Source: Nymphaea colorata (taxonomy: Eukaryota; Streptophyta; Magnoliopsida; Nymphaeales; Nymphaeaceae). From it: a stretch of 64,000 nt of DNA. The stretch lies in contig NC_045139.1 in NCBI RefSeq assembly GCF_008831285.2, positions 30,973,706 through 31,037,705 of the forward strand, given 5' to 3'. How positions within the stretch are numbered: position 1 is the stretch's first letter; the number at the start of each line of letters is the position of its first letter. A model generated the notes under the pieces. The model saw only the letters and a program-made list of their open reading frames with translations. It was not told the origin of the DNA and made no database searches. The position numbers and the translations under genes are program-made. Below, piece by piece: positions 10,934 through 24,290 of the stretch.

Positions 10934-13900
10934 ATGGAGGACGACGAGGGAGGGGCGATGGCGGAGGAGGCGATCGTTGCCAACGGAGGGGAGGAGGAGG
11001 AGAGGCGGGGCAGCAAGGCTATGGTAAGTAGCGAGCAGATCGACGTGGAAGCGTACGCTGCCCTTTATACCGGGCACACCAAGGTCATTCGCCTTTTCTT
11101 CATCGCGGACCACTGCGGCAACGAGGCCGTGCAGGTCGAGGCCCTCAGGATGGCCCACGACGAGATCAAGAAGACGGAGAACACGCAGCTCCACCGCGAG
11201 GTCGTCCAGAAGATCGGCGGCCGCCTGGGCCCAGAATACGGCCTTGACCAGGCCTGGGTCGACGCCATCGAGCACCGATTCCAGCTCAAGAAGGACAAGC
11301 TCGAGAACGAACTCAGCGGCTACAAGGCAATTTTCTTTGTTTTCTTCTTCTCCTTTTTTCACCATCGCCTTCGCGTTCTCCATCCTTTGTTTCTTTGCTG
11401 CTTTCCGTTCCCGTTCAGTCTTGAACTCAAATTGCGTTGTCATGGAGTTGCAAATACTTGTTCCCTTTGTTGGTTCTTGATCTAGGTTGTTATGATACAT
11501 AGTTTGGTACGTTTTCTCTAGGGCTTGGAGCTGTTAAGTTTCGTATTAGGATAACAATGAATTAGTGGTCCTTATGATGTTGCAAGGCAGAACGATCGAA
11601 ATCTCAGACTGCAGCATTTGCATTGCCAGAGATACTTCTGGTACTGCGTTCTGACTTGTTGTTTGTTCAGTATATTTGAACTTATTTGGAACGTGGTGTC
11701 TCGGATGAGAACATACTAATCTGGTTTGCTAGATGCATCACCTATCACGTACTCATTTGCCTAATTCATGTGAACCGAGAGGCCACATGTTGGAAATTTT
11801 CTATTGAACTTTTGGCAATTAATTTGAGACTCGTAACTGCATATGAAAAGGACCGTATATGAGTAACTCATAAGGAGAATGAGAAGCAGAAAAGGTTCAA
11901 GAACATAAGCTAGTGCAGTGGTTGTGGATGTGGGCTTTCTATCGGATGCAGGTTTCGATGTGTATTTTGCATGGTTTTTGTGTGTAAACTCGTCTGTCTA
12001 TGTATACTGTATAGCTTTCACTTTTCAGTTATTTTAGATGGGATATCTTTGGACAGTATATGTTTTTGAAAAAAGATTTACCTCAGGTCCTCAGAGGGAA
12101 TGTGTTTGTTGTGCAAATATGGGCACATGCACCTAGTACTGGATTATCTTGGGATAATATTTCTTGTTGTGGCAAGAAGAATGTATCATATTTGAAACCA
12201 GTGTATGATGTATTTGCAATGCAAACAACAAATCACATGTTAGAGAACAAGATTGTTATGGCAATTTTCAATAAACGATCCACATCTGATGCAAATGCTA
12301 TTCAGTGGATGAGAAACATTAAATTAATTTAATTTGTGCATTTAGCAAAAACGCTATCTAGACTCCAGATACATGAAAGCCTATTCCACAAAACGAATGC
12401 TCTTTGTTTCAGCCATGATGCTTACATAGCTTTCTGACCTTTCAAACTGTTATTGTGTTGCACTTTTTTTCATATGCATTTCTTAGAACAAAATTTCGGG
12501 TGTACCAGTTTCATCTCATCCAATATACGATGTTCTCTGAGAGTAGTAGTGACGGACTGACGGTGATTTCTGCTTTGCATTTATGGTTAATAAATTCGTA
12601 AAATCATATGTTTTTTTTTTCTTAGTGTTTGTCTCAGTATATTGGTTGCAAAACTTGCAATAACTCCTCTAGGACTGTATGGAAATTCCTCTTACAGTTT
12701 TTTTGTTTTTCTTGTAGACAAATTTAATCAAAGAAAGCATAAGGATGGGATTTAATGATTTTGGAGATTTCTACTATGCTCATGGACACCTTGGAGAGGC
12801 ATTTAAGAGTTATGTCCGTACACGTGATTATTGTACTTCGTCGAAGCATATAATTCATATGTGCTTGAATGTCATTTTGGTCAGCATTGAAATGGGCCAG
12901 TTTATGCATGTGTCTAATTATGTCGGTAAAGCCGAACAAACTCCAGAAGTGCAGGACCCCATTATAGTTGCAAAGCTTCGCTGTGCCCTAGGATTGGCTC
13001 ATCTAGAAGCTAAGCATTACAAACTTGCTGCCCGTAAGGTATGTTAGTTTTCTCTTTATTAGTTACAGGGTGTTAAATATATCCCTAATTCTTTTTTCAT
13101 TAATTTGTATAAGATGAACTACAATGGTTTAAGGTTCTAGATCTATCACAAGTTCTTCGTAGGCAGAAATTCTTTCCATAATTGAAATAAATGTAGTCGT
13201 TGGACTTACATTGTGTAGGCTGCATATGCTGTAGTTGTTCTGTTTTTTAAGTTTCTAGCTGTAAATCCTTTTAAGCAATCAATTCACCTGGATAAATTTT
13301 ATGGAGCCCTTATTTAATAAATGCTAGCAAGGATGCATCTCCAATGAATATCTGGATTTTCTGTATGTATTATGTAAGAACTGAGAGCATTACCTGTTCT
13401 GTGCAATACACGTCCATAGACTTTATTGTGATGGGCATTTTTCCATAATGTGAGATTTATGATCTATGAAACAAAAGAATTGGTGATTAAGACCCTTAAC
13501 ACAGGTTCTTATGTGTAACTCGATTTCAGCTGTTTGATCTGCAAGATTGTCATCGTGTGGAATTGGTGATTAAGACCCTTAACACAGGTTCTTATGTGTA
13601 ACTCGGTTTCAGCTGTTTGATCTGCAAGATTGTCATCGTGTGGAATTGTTCACGAAGTCACACTTGTCCAAACTGTTTAGCTTGGTATCTTATTCTGGGA
13701 TAACATATAAGAGTTTATACGGCTGCTTTTGAATGTTTGACAGAAAACATAAATCACGCCATACATAGAGGTAATGTTTGAGACTTGTACAGGTGATTGA
13801 TAGTGAGATGCATGTGCCTTTCACTTGATATCTATGATTGGCATGATAACCACATGTGTCTTCAGTTTGTTAGCTACTGGTCTCCTTGCAACTAGGGCAC

Positions 13901-16900
13901 TAGTCTTCTAGACAAGCCACTCCGTTGAGCAAAGGATGCCTTCTGCTTTATCTGCACTTTTACCTTCATCAGTTGATATGGTTATAGTGGTCTGCCTTGC
14001 TGTACTTTGTTTATTTTCATTTTAAGTATTGGGATATAAGGAACTAAACATTCTTGACATGTTCCATGAATTCAAAGAGCTTAGCATTTCAATTTCCTAG
14101 TCATTAAAACCCAGTTGATGCTGCATTAGTGTGCTTTTGGTTGGATATGCTATAATCACTACTTGAAAATATTAAGCAGCAGAACTCAATAAACTGGTGA
14201 TTCTATTCTAATATATTATGCATTTTCTGTCGTTTTATTGGAAGAAGGGCACAGAAACATCAAAAGTTTGCCATTTACAGAACTACATGATATGGAGAAA
14301 GAAAAAAAATTAGAAGAGGGAGGTGAAGAAGGAGACAACAAGTGGATGAATTCTTCTAGCCTTTATGATAATATTTACTGTTTGTCTGCGGATTGCTACC
14401 TGCTGAACATGTTATTTATTGTGAAATCCTTGTAGGTTGATGATTTTTTTTTCTCTTATTCTGCATGATGCTTGCAGTTTCTGGACACAAATCCTGAACT
14501 TGGAAATAACTACACGGAGGTGATTGCACCACAAGATGTTGCAACATATGGTGGTCTTTGTGCACTTGCATGTTTTGACAGAACAGAACTGAAGGTGAAG
14601 CTTGATTCATGTGACTTTTCTATCTTCAAAATATTGTATGGTTTGTAAATTTTGTAGAAATTTCATAAATTATTGATTTTAACTTTATCATCTATAGAGG
14701 TTGAAATTATTTGTGAGTAACGTAACAATGGCCTTGCTTCTTGTCAGAATAAAGTAATAGACAACATCAACTTCCGGAACTTTTTGGAACTTGTACCGGA
14801 AATAAGAGAGCTCATTCATGATTTCTATGCTAGGTAAACTGCTATTTGCATAGAACTCTTCTTCTGGCGATTGATATTTTTCCTATATTCTATGAGTGCC
14901 CAGGTCTATGTCTACTTTTTAGTATACTTGAATCTATTGTGCACAAGGTTGCAAAACTGTAGTTTGATTCATTTGTTGCTAAGTCTCTATAGAAGGACGA
15001 TACATGTCTAACTGTAGCACAATTGTTGCCTCATTGTTCATTTATTGAGTACCCATTTGTCCATGTAAGATACTTAACCTGAGTGTGCCCTGCTTTTAAA
15101 TCGTTGGTGGTATCAGGCTGTTAGCAACTGACAACTTCAAGGCAATTCTGTGGCATCTTAGAGAATGTTTGGACCGTCTTACTGCAGTGTTTTTATGTTT
15201 ACTCTCTCTCTCTCTTTCGCTATATATGTGTGCGTGCACACAAAAAATATGGTTAGTAATAGTAGCTGTCTCATGGATTCTCCACTTTGACTCCTGTACC
15301 TGTCCCGTTGTGTAGTAGTACACTCTAAATTCAATTAAAATTGCCAAATCTCTGAATCTTTATCCAGGTCCATGACATGTCTGAATGATGTTTATCTTTA
15401 GATTTAGCATGTTCTGTTTGGAAAACATGTATAAGCATATTTCTGTGTGCGCCTTTCTTGAGGGTTGAGCGCTTTAGAATCAATTCAGATTGCACTATGA
15501 TCTCACATAGAAGGATTGTGTTTTTAGTTGAATTAATTAGATGAAGATATGTTATTGCTATGCGAATAATTAATAAGAGAGGCATCTAAAATCTCAGATT
15601 GGATAAAAGAACACTAGCAACCATCTGTTTTGTCAGCACATAACGCAAGGTGTGCAGGCTAGCACATCTCGCGGTAGTGCTTCCCCCTCCCTATCCTCTC
15701 ATAAAAAGGCTCTCTTTCTCAGCTGTTTACTGATTCCTATGGTATAGGTTGCTTTATATTTCTTGTTTGCATGTTATTTTAACTATTCTTCATTTAATCT
15801 ATTTATTATTATTATTACCTTAGCCTCCCCTAACTTCTTTTCTTTACTTCCCTTTTCTTCTCAGTCGTTATGCATCATGCCTTGAATATCTTGAAAATCT
15901 CAAGCCAAATTTATTGCTTGATATTCATCTGCATGATCATGTTGAAACACTATATGACCAGATTCGACACAAAGCAATAATTCAATATACACATCCATTT
16001 ATCTCTGTGGATCTGCATACAATGGCCAGTGCCTTTAAGACCACAGTTGCTGGTCTTCAGAAAGAGCTTGAAGCACTCATCACGGACAACCAAATCCAGG
16101 TATACTTTTTTTGTATGCTTCCTGTTGTGTCTTGTGTGGGTTTCCAAGCCAATGCAGAATGAATCTCTCTCTCTCTCTCTCTCTCTCTTCTGTGTCTGTG
16201 TGTGTGTGTGTGACAATTTTTCTTTTGGTTTCTTTGGCATCAGTATGCATTTGCTGCATGCATACTTGCATAGACCTTCAAGGTACTTTTTCCATTTTTT
16301 TCATATGTACCTGTCTACATGGTTCTTAGGTTTCTTCATGGTCATATATTTGCAAATGTTTAATCTGCATGTGGCAAACATCAAATAGTTGTGGTAAAGA
16401 CCCCTAATTCAGTAGATGTAAAATTGAGAAAACCATAGCAATTCACCTGCTAGAGGGTTCCCAGGTGCAATGTCATGTCCATTGGAAGCAAGAGCAAGCA
16501 TTTCCCACTTATTTCAACAATTTTCCCAGTTTTATCTGCATGCTTGCAAATTCGATGACTTTTCTTATGCATTTTCAGAAATAGGAGAACTTTCTCTGAA
16601 CGTGTGCAGGATTTTGGAGCATGGTGCATAGTTTCACGAATATTTAATCTGCACAGGACAAGCACCAAAAAATACTTTGGTTATCTAAAGTTGAGGAAAC
16701 CATTAGCAATTGCATCACTAATAAGCTTCCTATAGGCTCCTCCATGCAAGGTCGTATCATGGGAAGCCAGGGCAAACACCTATCCACTTTTTTCAACAAG
16801 TTTCTACCATAGTTTTATCTTGTTGGCTTTTTAAGTCTGATTTTTTATTTCCAATATCCAGTATTGTAATTATCTGGTTTTCTGTTCTTTCTCAGGCTCG

Positions 16901-17072
16901 CATTGATTCTCACAATAAAATCCTTTACGCTCGCCATGCCGACCAACGAAACACTACATTTCAACGGGTGCTGCAGAATGGTTCTGAGTTTGAGAGGGAA
17001 GTTCATGCAATGCTGCTGAGGGCTAATCTGATAAAGCACGAATACACCAACCGAGCATCAAAGAAACTATGA
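10934..17072 (+). CDS. CSN1: COP9 signalosome complex subunit 1 (CSN1/FUS6)
   Basis: Encodes a PCI-domain subunit of the nuclear COP9 signalosome, which removes NEDD8/RUB from cullin-RING ligases and represses photomorphogenesis in plants. Coding exons are 10934-11326, 12718-13038, 14478-14594, 14748-14833, 15865-16099 and 16896-17072: 1,329 bases, 442 residues plus stop, close to the 441 of Arabidopsis FUS6 as I recall it. Phases agree at every junction. Recognisable blocks are DVEAYAALYTGHTKVIRLFF (about residue 37 on), NDFGDFYYAHG, RDYCTSSKHIIHMC, NYTEVIAPQDVATYGGLCAL, KVIDNINFRNFLELVPE, LLLDIHLHDHVETLYDQIR and the C-terminal ILYARHADQRNTTFQRVL. The PCI domain is in the C-terminal half. 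I chose the start at 10934 because it gives the family-like MEDDEG opening; another ATG lies in frame at 10958. Intron 1 (11327-12717) needs a GC donor, and an 83-bp tandem duplication sits in intron 2. The 3' end faces GPT. Confidence 0.95.
13477..13642. repeat. 83-bp tandem duplication in CSN1 intron 2
   Basis: Two adjacent 83-base copies begin with GAATTGGTGATTAAGACCC at 13477 and 13560. By eye they differ at one base (CTCGATTTC versus CTCGGTTTC), so the duplication is recent. Confidence 0.92.
16163..16213. repeat. (CT)n-(GT)n compound microsatellite in CSN1 intron 5
   Basis: A run of about twelve CT units is followed, after a TCTGTGTC break, by GT repeats. It lies 64 bases after the exon 5 donor. 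Confidence 0.9.
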
Positions 17073-19205
17073 TGTTCTGCAAGATCTGGTACATATTGCT
17101 GCACCACTGAAAGACGAATGTGTGCAAAAATGTCAACTTTTTGGCTTGGGGGAGTTTTTGGTTTCAATGAGGGCCATCTGATTCCACCTCATCACGATCT
17201 TTCTCCTGAGAGTAAAATTCCACAGGACGCAACTGGAATTTTGATTGGAGAAACTTCGGTGAATTCTTGGTTGGTTGTACCCAGTGGCAGATCTCATTCC
17301 ACGTTTTCCATTGCATAAGACTCCTCCGCCATGGTTCTGCCTTTAGGATGGGCTCAATCGCTGTCCAACATGCTGTAGCTGCTATCGATTAAGGTGGCGG
17401 ATATTGCAGTTTTATCAGGGTTTCTTTTATTCCAATTGGAACTCAAGGTTCAAATATGTGATTAAACTCTCTTAGTTATGTTACTTGACTATATTTCTTG
17501 TTGGTTTTCTCCCTCCTCTTGATGATGTTCAAATGTGGAAAGCTGCATATATCTCCTCATGATCAACTGAATCTGTGAATGTTTATTCTCTCATTTCCAT
17601 GGATTCAATACTGGGATTCAATACTGCTGACAAACCTTCATTGACGGGTCTTTGCGTGATGTTTTAAGGGGATCGTTAATGGGTGAATGTTGTGCCTCCT
17701 GCAACTCATGGGGCTTCTGGCGAGGTCATCAAAGGCCGATAAATTGAGGTGTTAATGATTTTAGTTGTGGAACATGGCTGTTTAAAAGTTGTGGTTTGGA
17801 ATGAGGCCCTCCGGCTGATTTAACTCCTTAAGCCGATATTTCAATCTTTGTAAACAAAGCTGTCTAGTTGCAGGCGGCGATCTAGAAAAATTGTTGAATA
17901 ATATGGGAAATCAGACGTCTTACAAAAGCGAGCTAACTGAGAACATGAGTTAGCTGTAACCATTCAAGGAAATTGCCTGATACAGTGTGTGCAAGTCGTT
18001 CACCGTTTACGGCTTTTTATGTGTTTCAATCGTCGCTAAAACATGTACATAAAGCAGAAAATCTGTTGTCCTATCAATTATACCAAAATGAACACTTAGA
18101 CGACAGTTTTTCTGGAGCCTTCAGGGAGAGCACCAACATTGGTATTCAACATGAAAACAGCCATCTGTATAAGCGTAAACAACAAACAGCTACCCGTAAG
18201 GACATCCAAAGTAGTTGAATGTGCTTGTTCAAGAGATCACAACTTTTTGACCCGTTTGCATTAGAGATGTAGCAATTATTTTTTATTTTTCCAACAGCTC
18301 CGCGACCATGATACATCATTCTGACGATTCAAAAGTTGATTCTGTCAAAGTCACATATACACGCATTTGGTATAGCTAAATCTTTAGAACGATTTAAAGA
18401 ATTAAGAAATTCAATGGCGTTCGTACAGTTTTCTAAGGAGTGTTTGGATGACACTTCAAAACCATGTTTCAGATTGCAAAATCTGGTTTTGCCACCAAAA
18501 TCAGGTTTTTCGAGTGTTAGGGTGACATCAAAACTTTTTTACAAAACCTGAACCCCCTCAGGTTATCCAAAAACCAGGTTTTGGATGTGTCGTCCAAAAT
18601 TTTTTAAAAAAAAAACAACGTTTTTAAAATTCAGTAAAGAGCAGTTTTCATAAAACGTTTTCAAAAAACTTGATTAGAATAAGGGTATCATCCAAACGCC
18701 CCGCTAAGGTTCTACTGTACCCCAACCACATCAAAAGGATTCATGGTCAAGCACGAACATGGTCGCGATAAAATGTCATGGAATGCCGGCAAGGCTGCAA
18801 GCGTGAATGCATGTGTGCAGGTGTCCATGCTTGAGAGAAATGCAGTCCCATCAATAAGCACCAACAGTCGCCAACTGCAGAATATGAGAACTTTAGAAGA
18901 GACTGAAAAATCACAATTCATGGCAGATTAAATAAAATTTCTCCAGATCAGCCTTGAGTGTTAAATGAACATTAAACCATACAGACAGGAGGCAGATGAA
19001 TGTAGACCTTTCTGAATACACAAATCTTGAGCAACTGGCTTGGCTTAGCTTTTTGCATTATCATTGGCAACATAAGAAACCAAATTCTGTGGAATCCTCA
19101 CAGAACCCGTTCATTTACCTTGTCCAGGCAATGTTTCAACAGAGGAAACAAGGAAGCGTTCCCTTGTGCACATGAAATCAATACCGAAGTTAACATCATG
19201 CTGCA
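17073..19205. other. convergent intergenic region CSN1/GPT
   Basis: This stretch holds the 3' UTRs of two tail-to-tail genes. I see no further coding exon; the frames near 17118, 17973 and 18336 do not match a family. The only structured insert is the MITE at 18437-18704. The exact poly(A) sites cannot be assigned. Confidence 0.6.
18437..18704. mobile_element. Tourist/PIF-Harbinger-like MITE
   Basis: The left end reads GGAGTGTTTGGATGACA and the right end, reverse-complemented, reads GCGGGGCGTTTGGATGATACC, giving inverted ends around GTTTGGATGA. A TAA trinucleotide flanks both sides (18434-18436 and 18705-18707), matching the TWA target duplication of PIF/Harbinger elements. The 268-bp interior repeats AAAACCTGGTTTT-like words and has no coding capacity. 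Confidence 0.65.
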
Positions 19206-22200
19206 TTACTTGTACCAACCAGCAAGGAGATGCCTCAGTCCGAAACAACAGAGACACGATATAGCCTGCAATAATGTGTACAGAAAAATACTCAGATCAC
19301 AGAGGAGGAAGAATGCAGAGCAAGACAAAATTTACCTGGAAAAGGAGTAGCCGAATACAGAGGGACTTTTCTGTACATCTACCAAATAGGTTCAGGAACA
19401 AGTTGACAAGGTTCATGTCCTTGGTTCCCGTCAGCAATCCAGTTTGTGGATCAAACCTGCAAGCACCAGCACATCAAACATAGGACCACTTTTAGTTAAG
19501 CATTTTTGAGAAGATACTACAACTGAAACCGACAGTGTATTTACGTTAAAGCAAACAGCTTATGTAACAACCAACAACTAATAGCAATTAGCAAATCTAA
19601 CCATGAGAAAAACAGATTTTTTTAGTAACAATTACCTTGGAAGACGGTGTCGTGGGCATGGAATGATCTTAAAAAGCTGATAGAAACCAAAAGAAATGGG
19701 AATTAGACACAAGAAATTAACTCCATGCTATGAAGCTGCCAAACAAGAAGAATTATGGAGGAATACCTGAGGACATGAATATAGGAAATTTAGAACTTCA
19801 GGAAGGAAGAAAAGTAAGAGAGTTTCACTGAAAGAACAAAAAGGAAATATATCAAAATAGATCACTTATGGTTTCCAGCCCAATGGTGTTACAGCATGCG
19901 CATAACAAAAATACAACTGAAAATGCAGCAGACACGTGAATAACACATGATTTGTGATACATAGAAACCAGAAGGCTTTATTCATTCCACTGCTATACAG
20001 CACATAAACCACATGGATCAAATTGGGATACCTATAGGCTATAAGTCTATTAACTTTCATGGCAGAACAAGAATTACATTCTAATTTCTAACAAGCATCC
20101 AATCGAGATTAAATCCACCTTTGTGAATGCTTGCATATCGAGGTTAGTTAGAAGTATTCCAGTAATAGCAAGTAGCTACACAGGATTTTATTGTTGAAGC
20201 TACTTTGGTTCATTATTACAACAGAAACTCACAAACGTTTATTCATTTAAAGCCATGGCCTATATGGCACTTAAACCCGCATGGATCAAATTGTGGCTAC
20301 CTCTAATTCCCATGCAGAACAAGAACTACACAAGCATCAATTGTGATAAATCCACTTTTGTTATGCACTGTATTGTGATTTTACTTAGTCATGTTTCAGT
20401 ATAGCAATAGAGCATTTTATCATTGAAGCTACCTCAATGTGGTGAAAAAAGTCACTTTTGTTATGCACTGTATTGTGATTTTACTTAATAGCAATAGAGC
20501 ATTTCATCATTGAAGCTACCTCAATGTGGTGAAAAAAGTCATAGGCCTCTAGACTCAATATATAATGCTTGTCACGTTAGGCATTTTTTTATCTAAATAG
20601 TTCGAGTAAGTACATCAGGAAATTGTGCAAAAGAAAAAGTCATCCGAAAGCTCACCTGAAATGGCCTAGTATGCCGACCACAGCCAATGCCATCCCAGCG
20701 AAGTATGTGTACGTATCACCAACAAAAATAGAAGATGGATACCTAGAGCATTTCATGTCAAATATAAGTACATTCAGATGGATACTTTCATAGGCAAACG
20801 TTCACTTAGCAGCATCAACAAACTGACCAATTATAAGAAAGGAGAGCCAATGAAGTTGCTAGCAGTGGCTGCATGAGGTAAATAGAGAATGCATGAGCTT
20901 GCTGATATTCAGGATCTGAGGAACGTCCAATTTGCATTGCATTATGTATCAAAACCTATACAAAGACAATACACTTGTGAACAACATTATGGGATCCCAC
21001 AAAGTAAGCTAAACCATTTTTTTAACAACTCTTACAGCAGATGCAATAACAATTGTTTGTCCTGCCTCAAGGCCATTTAAACCAGCATGAATATTGATAG
21101 AGTTAGTGCAAAATACTGCTAGAAGTCCCATATATACTTTATATATCCAACCTGTATGCATAAAAAACACATATGAGCTAGTTAAATGAATACAAACATA
21201 ATAACTAGAAACATATTCTTGTCAAAAAAATTATGAGAAAGATACAAAAATCAGGAGAACCACCCAATCTTAAGGCACAGACCGAGGGAATAAGGTTTAA
21301 TAATCAACGACGGCCACTAAGAACAGGATATTCATGTCTTGGCAAGTTGAAATGGGAAGAAGAAACAGGTTTTCCAAAGTTGTCCGTTCCTTATGGCTAT
21401 TGACATATCAATCCTTAACTTACAAATATTGACAAATTTATCCCATCTTTTCCATGACCATTCAGAACTAGTCCTCAATATTAAATAAGTCCGTCAAAAT
21501 TGTTTTATTTCTAATGAAATGACATAAATACCATTAACAAAAATAATAAGTTAACGGAGAAGCATAGTACTTTAAAATGACAAGCTCGTTTTATTGACTA
21601 TGAAGCTGTTGTACATTGATAACCATAGTTAATTTAATAACAAAATGATTGAGTTATCAAAAAAGTTAGATGTCAATGATGGATAAGCCAATCCGTTTAC
21701 AAAGTGGATATGAAACTATGGATTGTCTATACTTCAGGGATGAAATTGGAAATGGAAAACCTAAAAGAAAAACCATACCAGCAACGACATTAAAGTTCAA
21801 TTCGCAAACCATCTACCATTAACATGTACTCACCTAAATCTAGAACCTTTAACCCAGCATAAGGAATCAGAGGTTTTGGAACAATGACGGTTGTATGTCC
21901 GGCATATGCCATCAATAAGGGAAGTGCTGCAAATGATGGTAGCAACAATTTCCTGTTTTTCATGCATAAACAGTAAGATTTTCAAATAAATAAAAAACAT
22001 ATTAGGAAAGAAAAACTAATCTTGTGCTATAACGAAACAACAACACCATTTCAAGTATATGGTAACTTACACCCTCCAAGGGACATCAAGGACATCATCA
22101 ACAAAACCAAGAAGAAGCATGAAGCATATAGAGGCCAGTGCTGCATTGTACTCAACAAGCCACTGCACGGACACAGAATATGTAAGCACAACTTGAATCA

Positions 22201-24201
22201 CAAACATGCTATATCCATCACTCAAACTTCATCAACCTACAGCATAGATACTTGCCATACAGTTAGATACCAAAAGGAAAAATCCTTCACAAAATGATAA
22301 TTTTACAAAGAAATTGATGCTGACAACTGAGGCCCAGAAACAGTTACATCCTTGTTTGGAAGAAGGTGGAATTGGTTTAGAAAAGTTGAGATGACGCATT
22401 CATTAGAAACATAGGCATTTCATCAAGAAATAATGAACTATTTCACACAAAGAATAAAAAGAAATGCTTACACTGCGGACTTACATCAGAATCCGAAGTA
22501 AAGTTGAAATGTTGGAACAGAATCGTGACAACCAAAAATACAATCCCAACAACAATACCCAGTGACTCTGGCCTGCAGAAAACAAGGCAGGAACAAAATG
22601 TTTGATCAATGTACAGATTTTGAGGATGATAGAAGGCCACATGAATGACCTTCGCATTATATACTGAACAGTACAAAACCAACAGTTAAACATCCAGAAT
22701 GCCTAGTGCCTAGGCAAGGCACCATGACTTTTTGGTCTTTTTTATGTTTAAAAACATTAAACATTTCCTTTTTTTTCAATTTCTTATAAAATTTTAAGTC
22801 AAAACAAGATTTGGAGCCCCATTTAACCAAGTTTTTTTGCCCTAATCCAGGCTTTTAGTGAACCAGGTTCGGCAGAAACCTGGTTTTTGCTGTGTTTGGG
22901 TGCCATGAAATTGAAACCTATTAATGAAGTTTTGGTTAAAAAGAAAAACTACAAAACACTTACGCTGATTTCTTGGTCACTTACCAGGGGCAGGCTAAGG
23001 ATGCCTGACAGGGGCAACCCTAGCCAATTTCCTGGGAAAATTGATTTCCGGTATGAATATTTAAACAAAATGTTCCGTTTTCCTTTCTTGATTTGCCATT
23101 TTCAGCTGGTGGTAGACCAAAAAAATGACCGGATTGGCAAAAGCACTACCAGTTCAACCTTTTCCGGCCAGCCTGCTGTTGGAAATGATCAAAGAAGTAA
23201 TACTCTACTCTCAGATATTGGTGAATCTCTCTGACGCTGACTATAATTGCTTTTTAATTTTGATCATTCCTGTCCCATTTAATCGCACCTGTACTTAAGG
23301 GGTTAAGGTGAATTTGAAGGCAAGAATAAAAGATCATGTTGAAGTCAATTAAGTTCCAGTAATTCCTTACTGTTCCACCGTCTGTAAATCAAGGTTCTTG
23401 TTGATCTCTTCCTTGCGGTAACTTCCGAACTAAAGAAATTTATTCTGCTCAATTTTCGTTAGGGTGCTGAAATATAGCAAGAGAACTTGTATGGTTCTTT
23501 CAAACCAAAAGAGTTGCAGAATTTCCGTGACCATGTGGCAATGTAGCAAAGTCCATGGAAAGAAAAATTAGCACAAGCTATAAAGACGAGCAACGATTCA
23601 GAAGTGTCGTGAAAAATTTTCAAACTAAAACCATAAAAGTATTAACTCGGAAGCAAATTACCCTCCATGTAATAAACAGGCTATCACGGACAAGTAAGCA
23701 ACTTCACCAACACATGCATAGGGAAGCAAAAATCAGTAACTTGAATAATTAAAATGGCACGAAAAGAAAAAATCAGGGAAACTCAACTTAGGACGAGAAA
23801 ATAACCAGATAAGGGAAAAAAACTCACACTTTAATTGTTCCTTGGGGGGAACCTCTTTTATTGATGTCGTAACCGAACAAATTCCTTCTCAGAACGTACG
23901 TCGAAGCGACCGGAATCAGCATCACAACGACGACGAAGCCGCCAACGCTCATAGCCGCGTTGATGAGGACGGAGCGCTTAAGCTCGGCGTCGATCTCGTA
24001 ATGGAAGAAAAAGAGGTAGACAAACGGAGCCATGCAGGCTGCAGAGATCGCCAGAATTTGCCCCAACTTCGGGCGGATAATGGGAGGGTCCTCCGTTGAA
24101 GAGGAGGGCTGCATGCCTTTTGATCCACCATTCAGACCTTCACCGGCTGGACGGCTTTCCACCGATGCCGCTGCCGGCCCAGATCTCTTCCGTACAGTCA
24201 T
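19206..24201 (-). CDS. GPT: UDP-GlcNAc:dolichyl-phosphate GlcNAc-1-phosphotransferase
   Basis: This multi-pass ER enzyme (ALG7/DPAGT1 family, the tunicamycin target) transfers GlcNAc-1-phosphate to dolichyl phosphate, the first step of the lipid-linked oligosaccharide for N-glycosylation. Coding exons in transcript order are 24201-23828, 22572-22485, 22162-22071, 21952-21834, 21151-21036, 20955-20828, 20742-20656, 19827-19767, 19676-19636, 19456-19336 and 19265-19206. They total 1,287 bases, or 428 residues plus stop, with GT-AG borders and consistent phases. Signature blocks are [84 protein letters not shown] and [13 protein letters not shown], plus the C-terminal HLLAGWYK. The [14 protein letters not shown] and CPRHRLPR stretches are the conserved cytosolic catalytic region. 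The N-terminal 40 residues are variable, as is usual for the family. Plant homologues are about 430 residues. Confidence is high. Confidence 0.95.
20353..20539. repeat. tandem duplication in GPT intron 7
   Basis: A 100-base unit beginning CACTTTTGTTATGCACTG (20353-20452) is followed by an 87-base copy (20453-20539). The copy lacks 13 bases after TTTTACTTA and differs at one further site in GCATTTTATC/GCATTTCATC. Confidence 0.9.
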
Positions 24202-24290
24202 CCGGCCTTCTTCTCTCTCTCACAACCTCTCGCACTCTCGCAGACTCCTTTTTCTCCACGCACAGGGACTCAGGGATTAAAGAGGCCGGA
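24202..24290 (-). promoter_or_regulatory. GPT 5' leader
   Basis: On the minus strand, a GA-rich leader (GAGAGTGCGAGAGG followed by GAGAGAGAAGAAGG) runs straight into the ATG at 24201. It resembles the purine- or pyrimidine-rich leaders of other housekeeping genes here. The transcription start is not defined. Confidence 0.4.

Noticed and set aside
10703..11500. 265-codon minus-strand open frame
   Set aside because: It is the antisense shadow of GC-rich CSN1 exon 1; the sense strand gives a conserved protein with correct exon phases.
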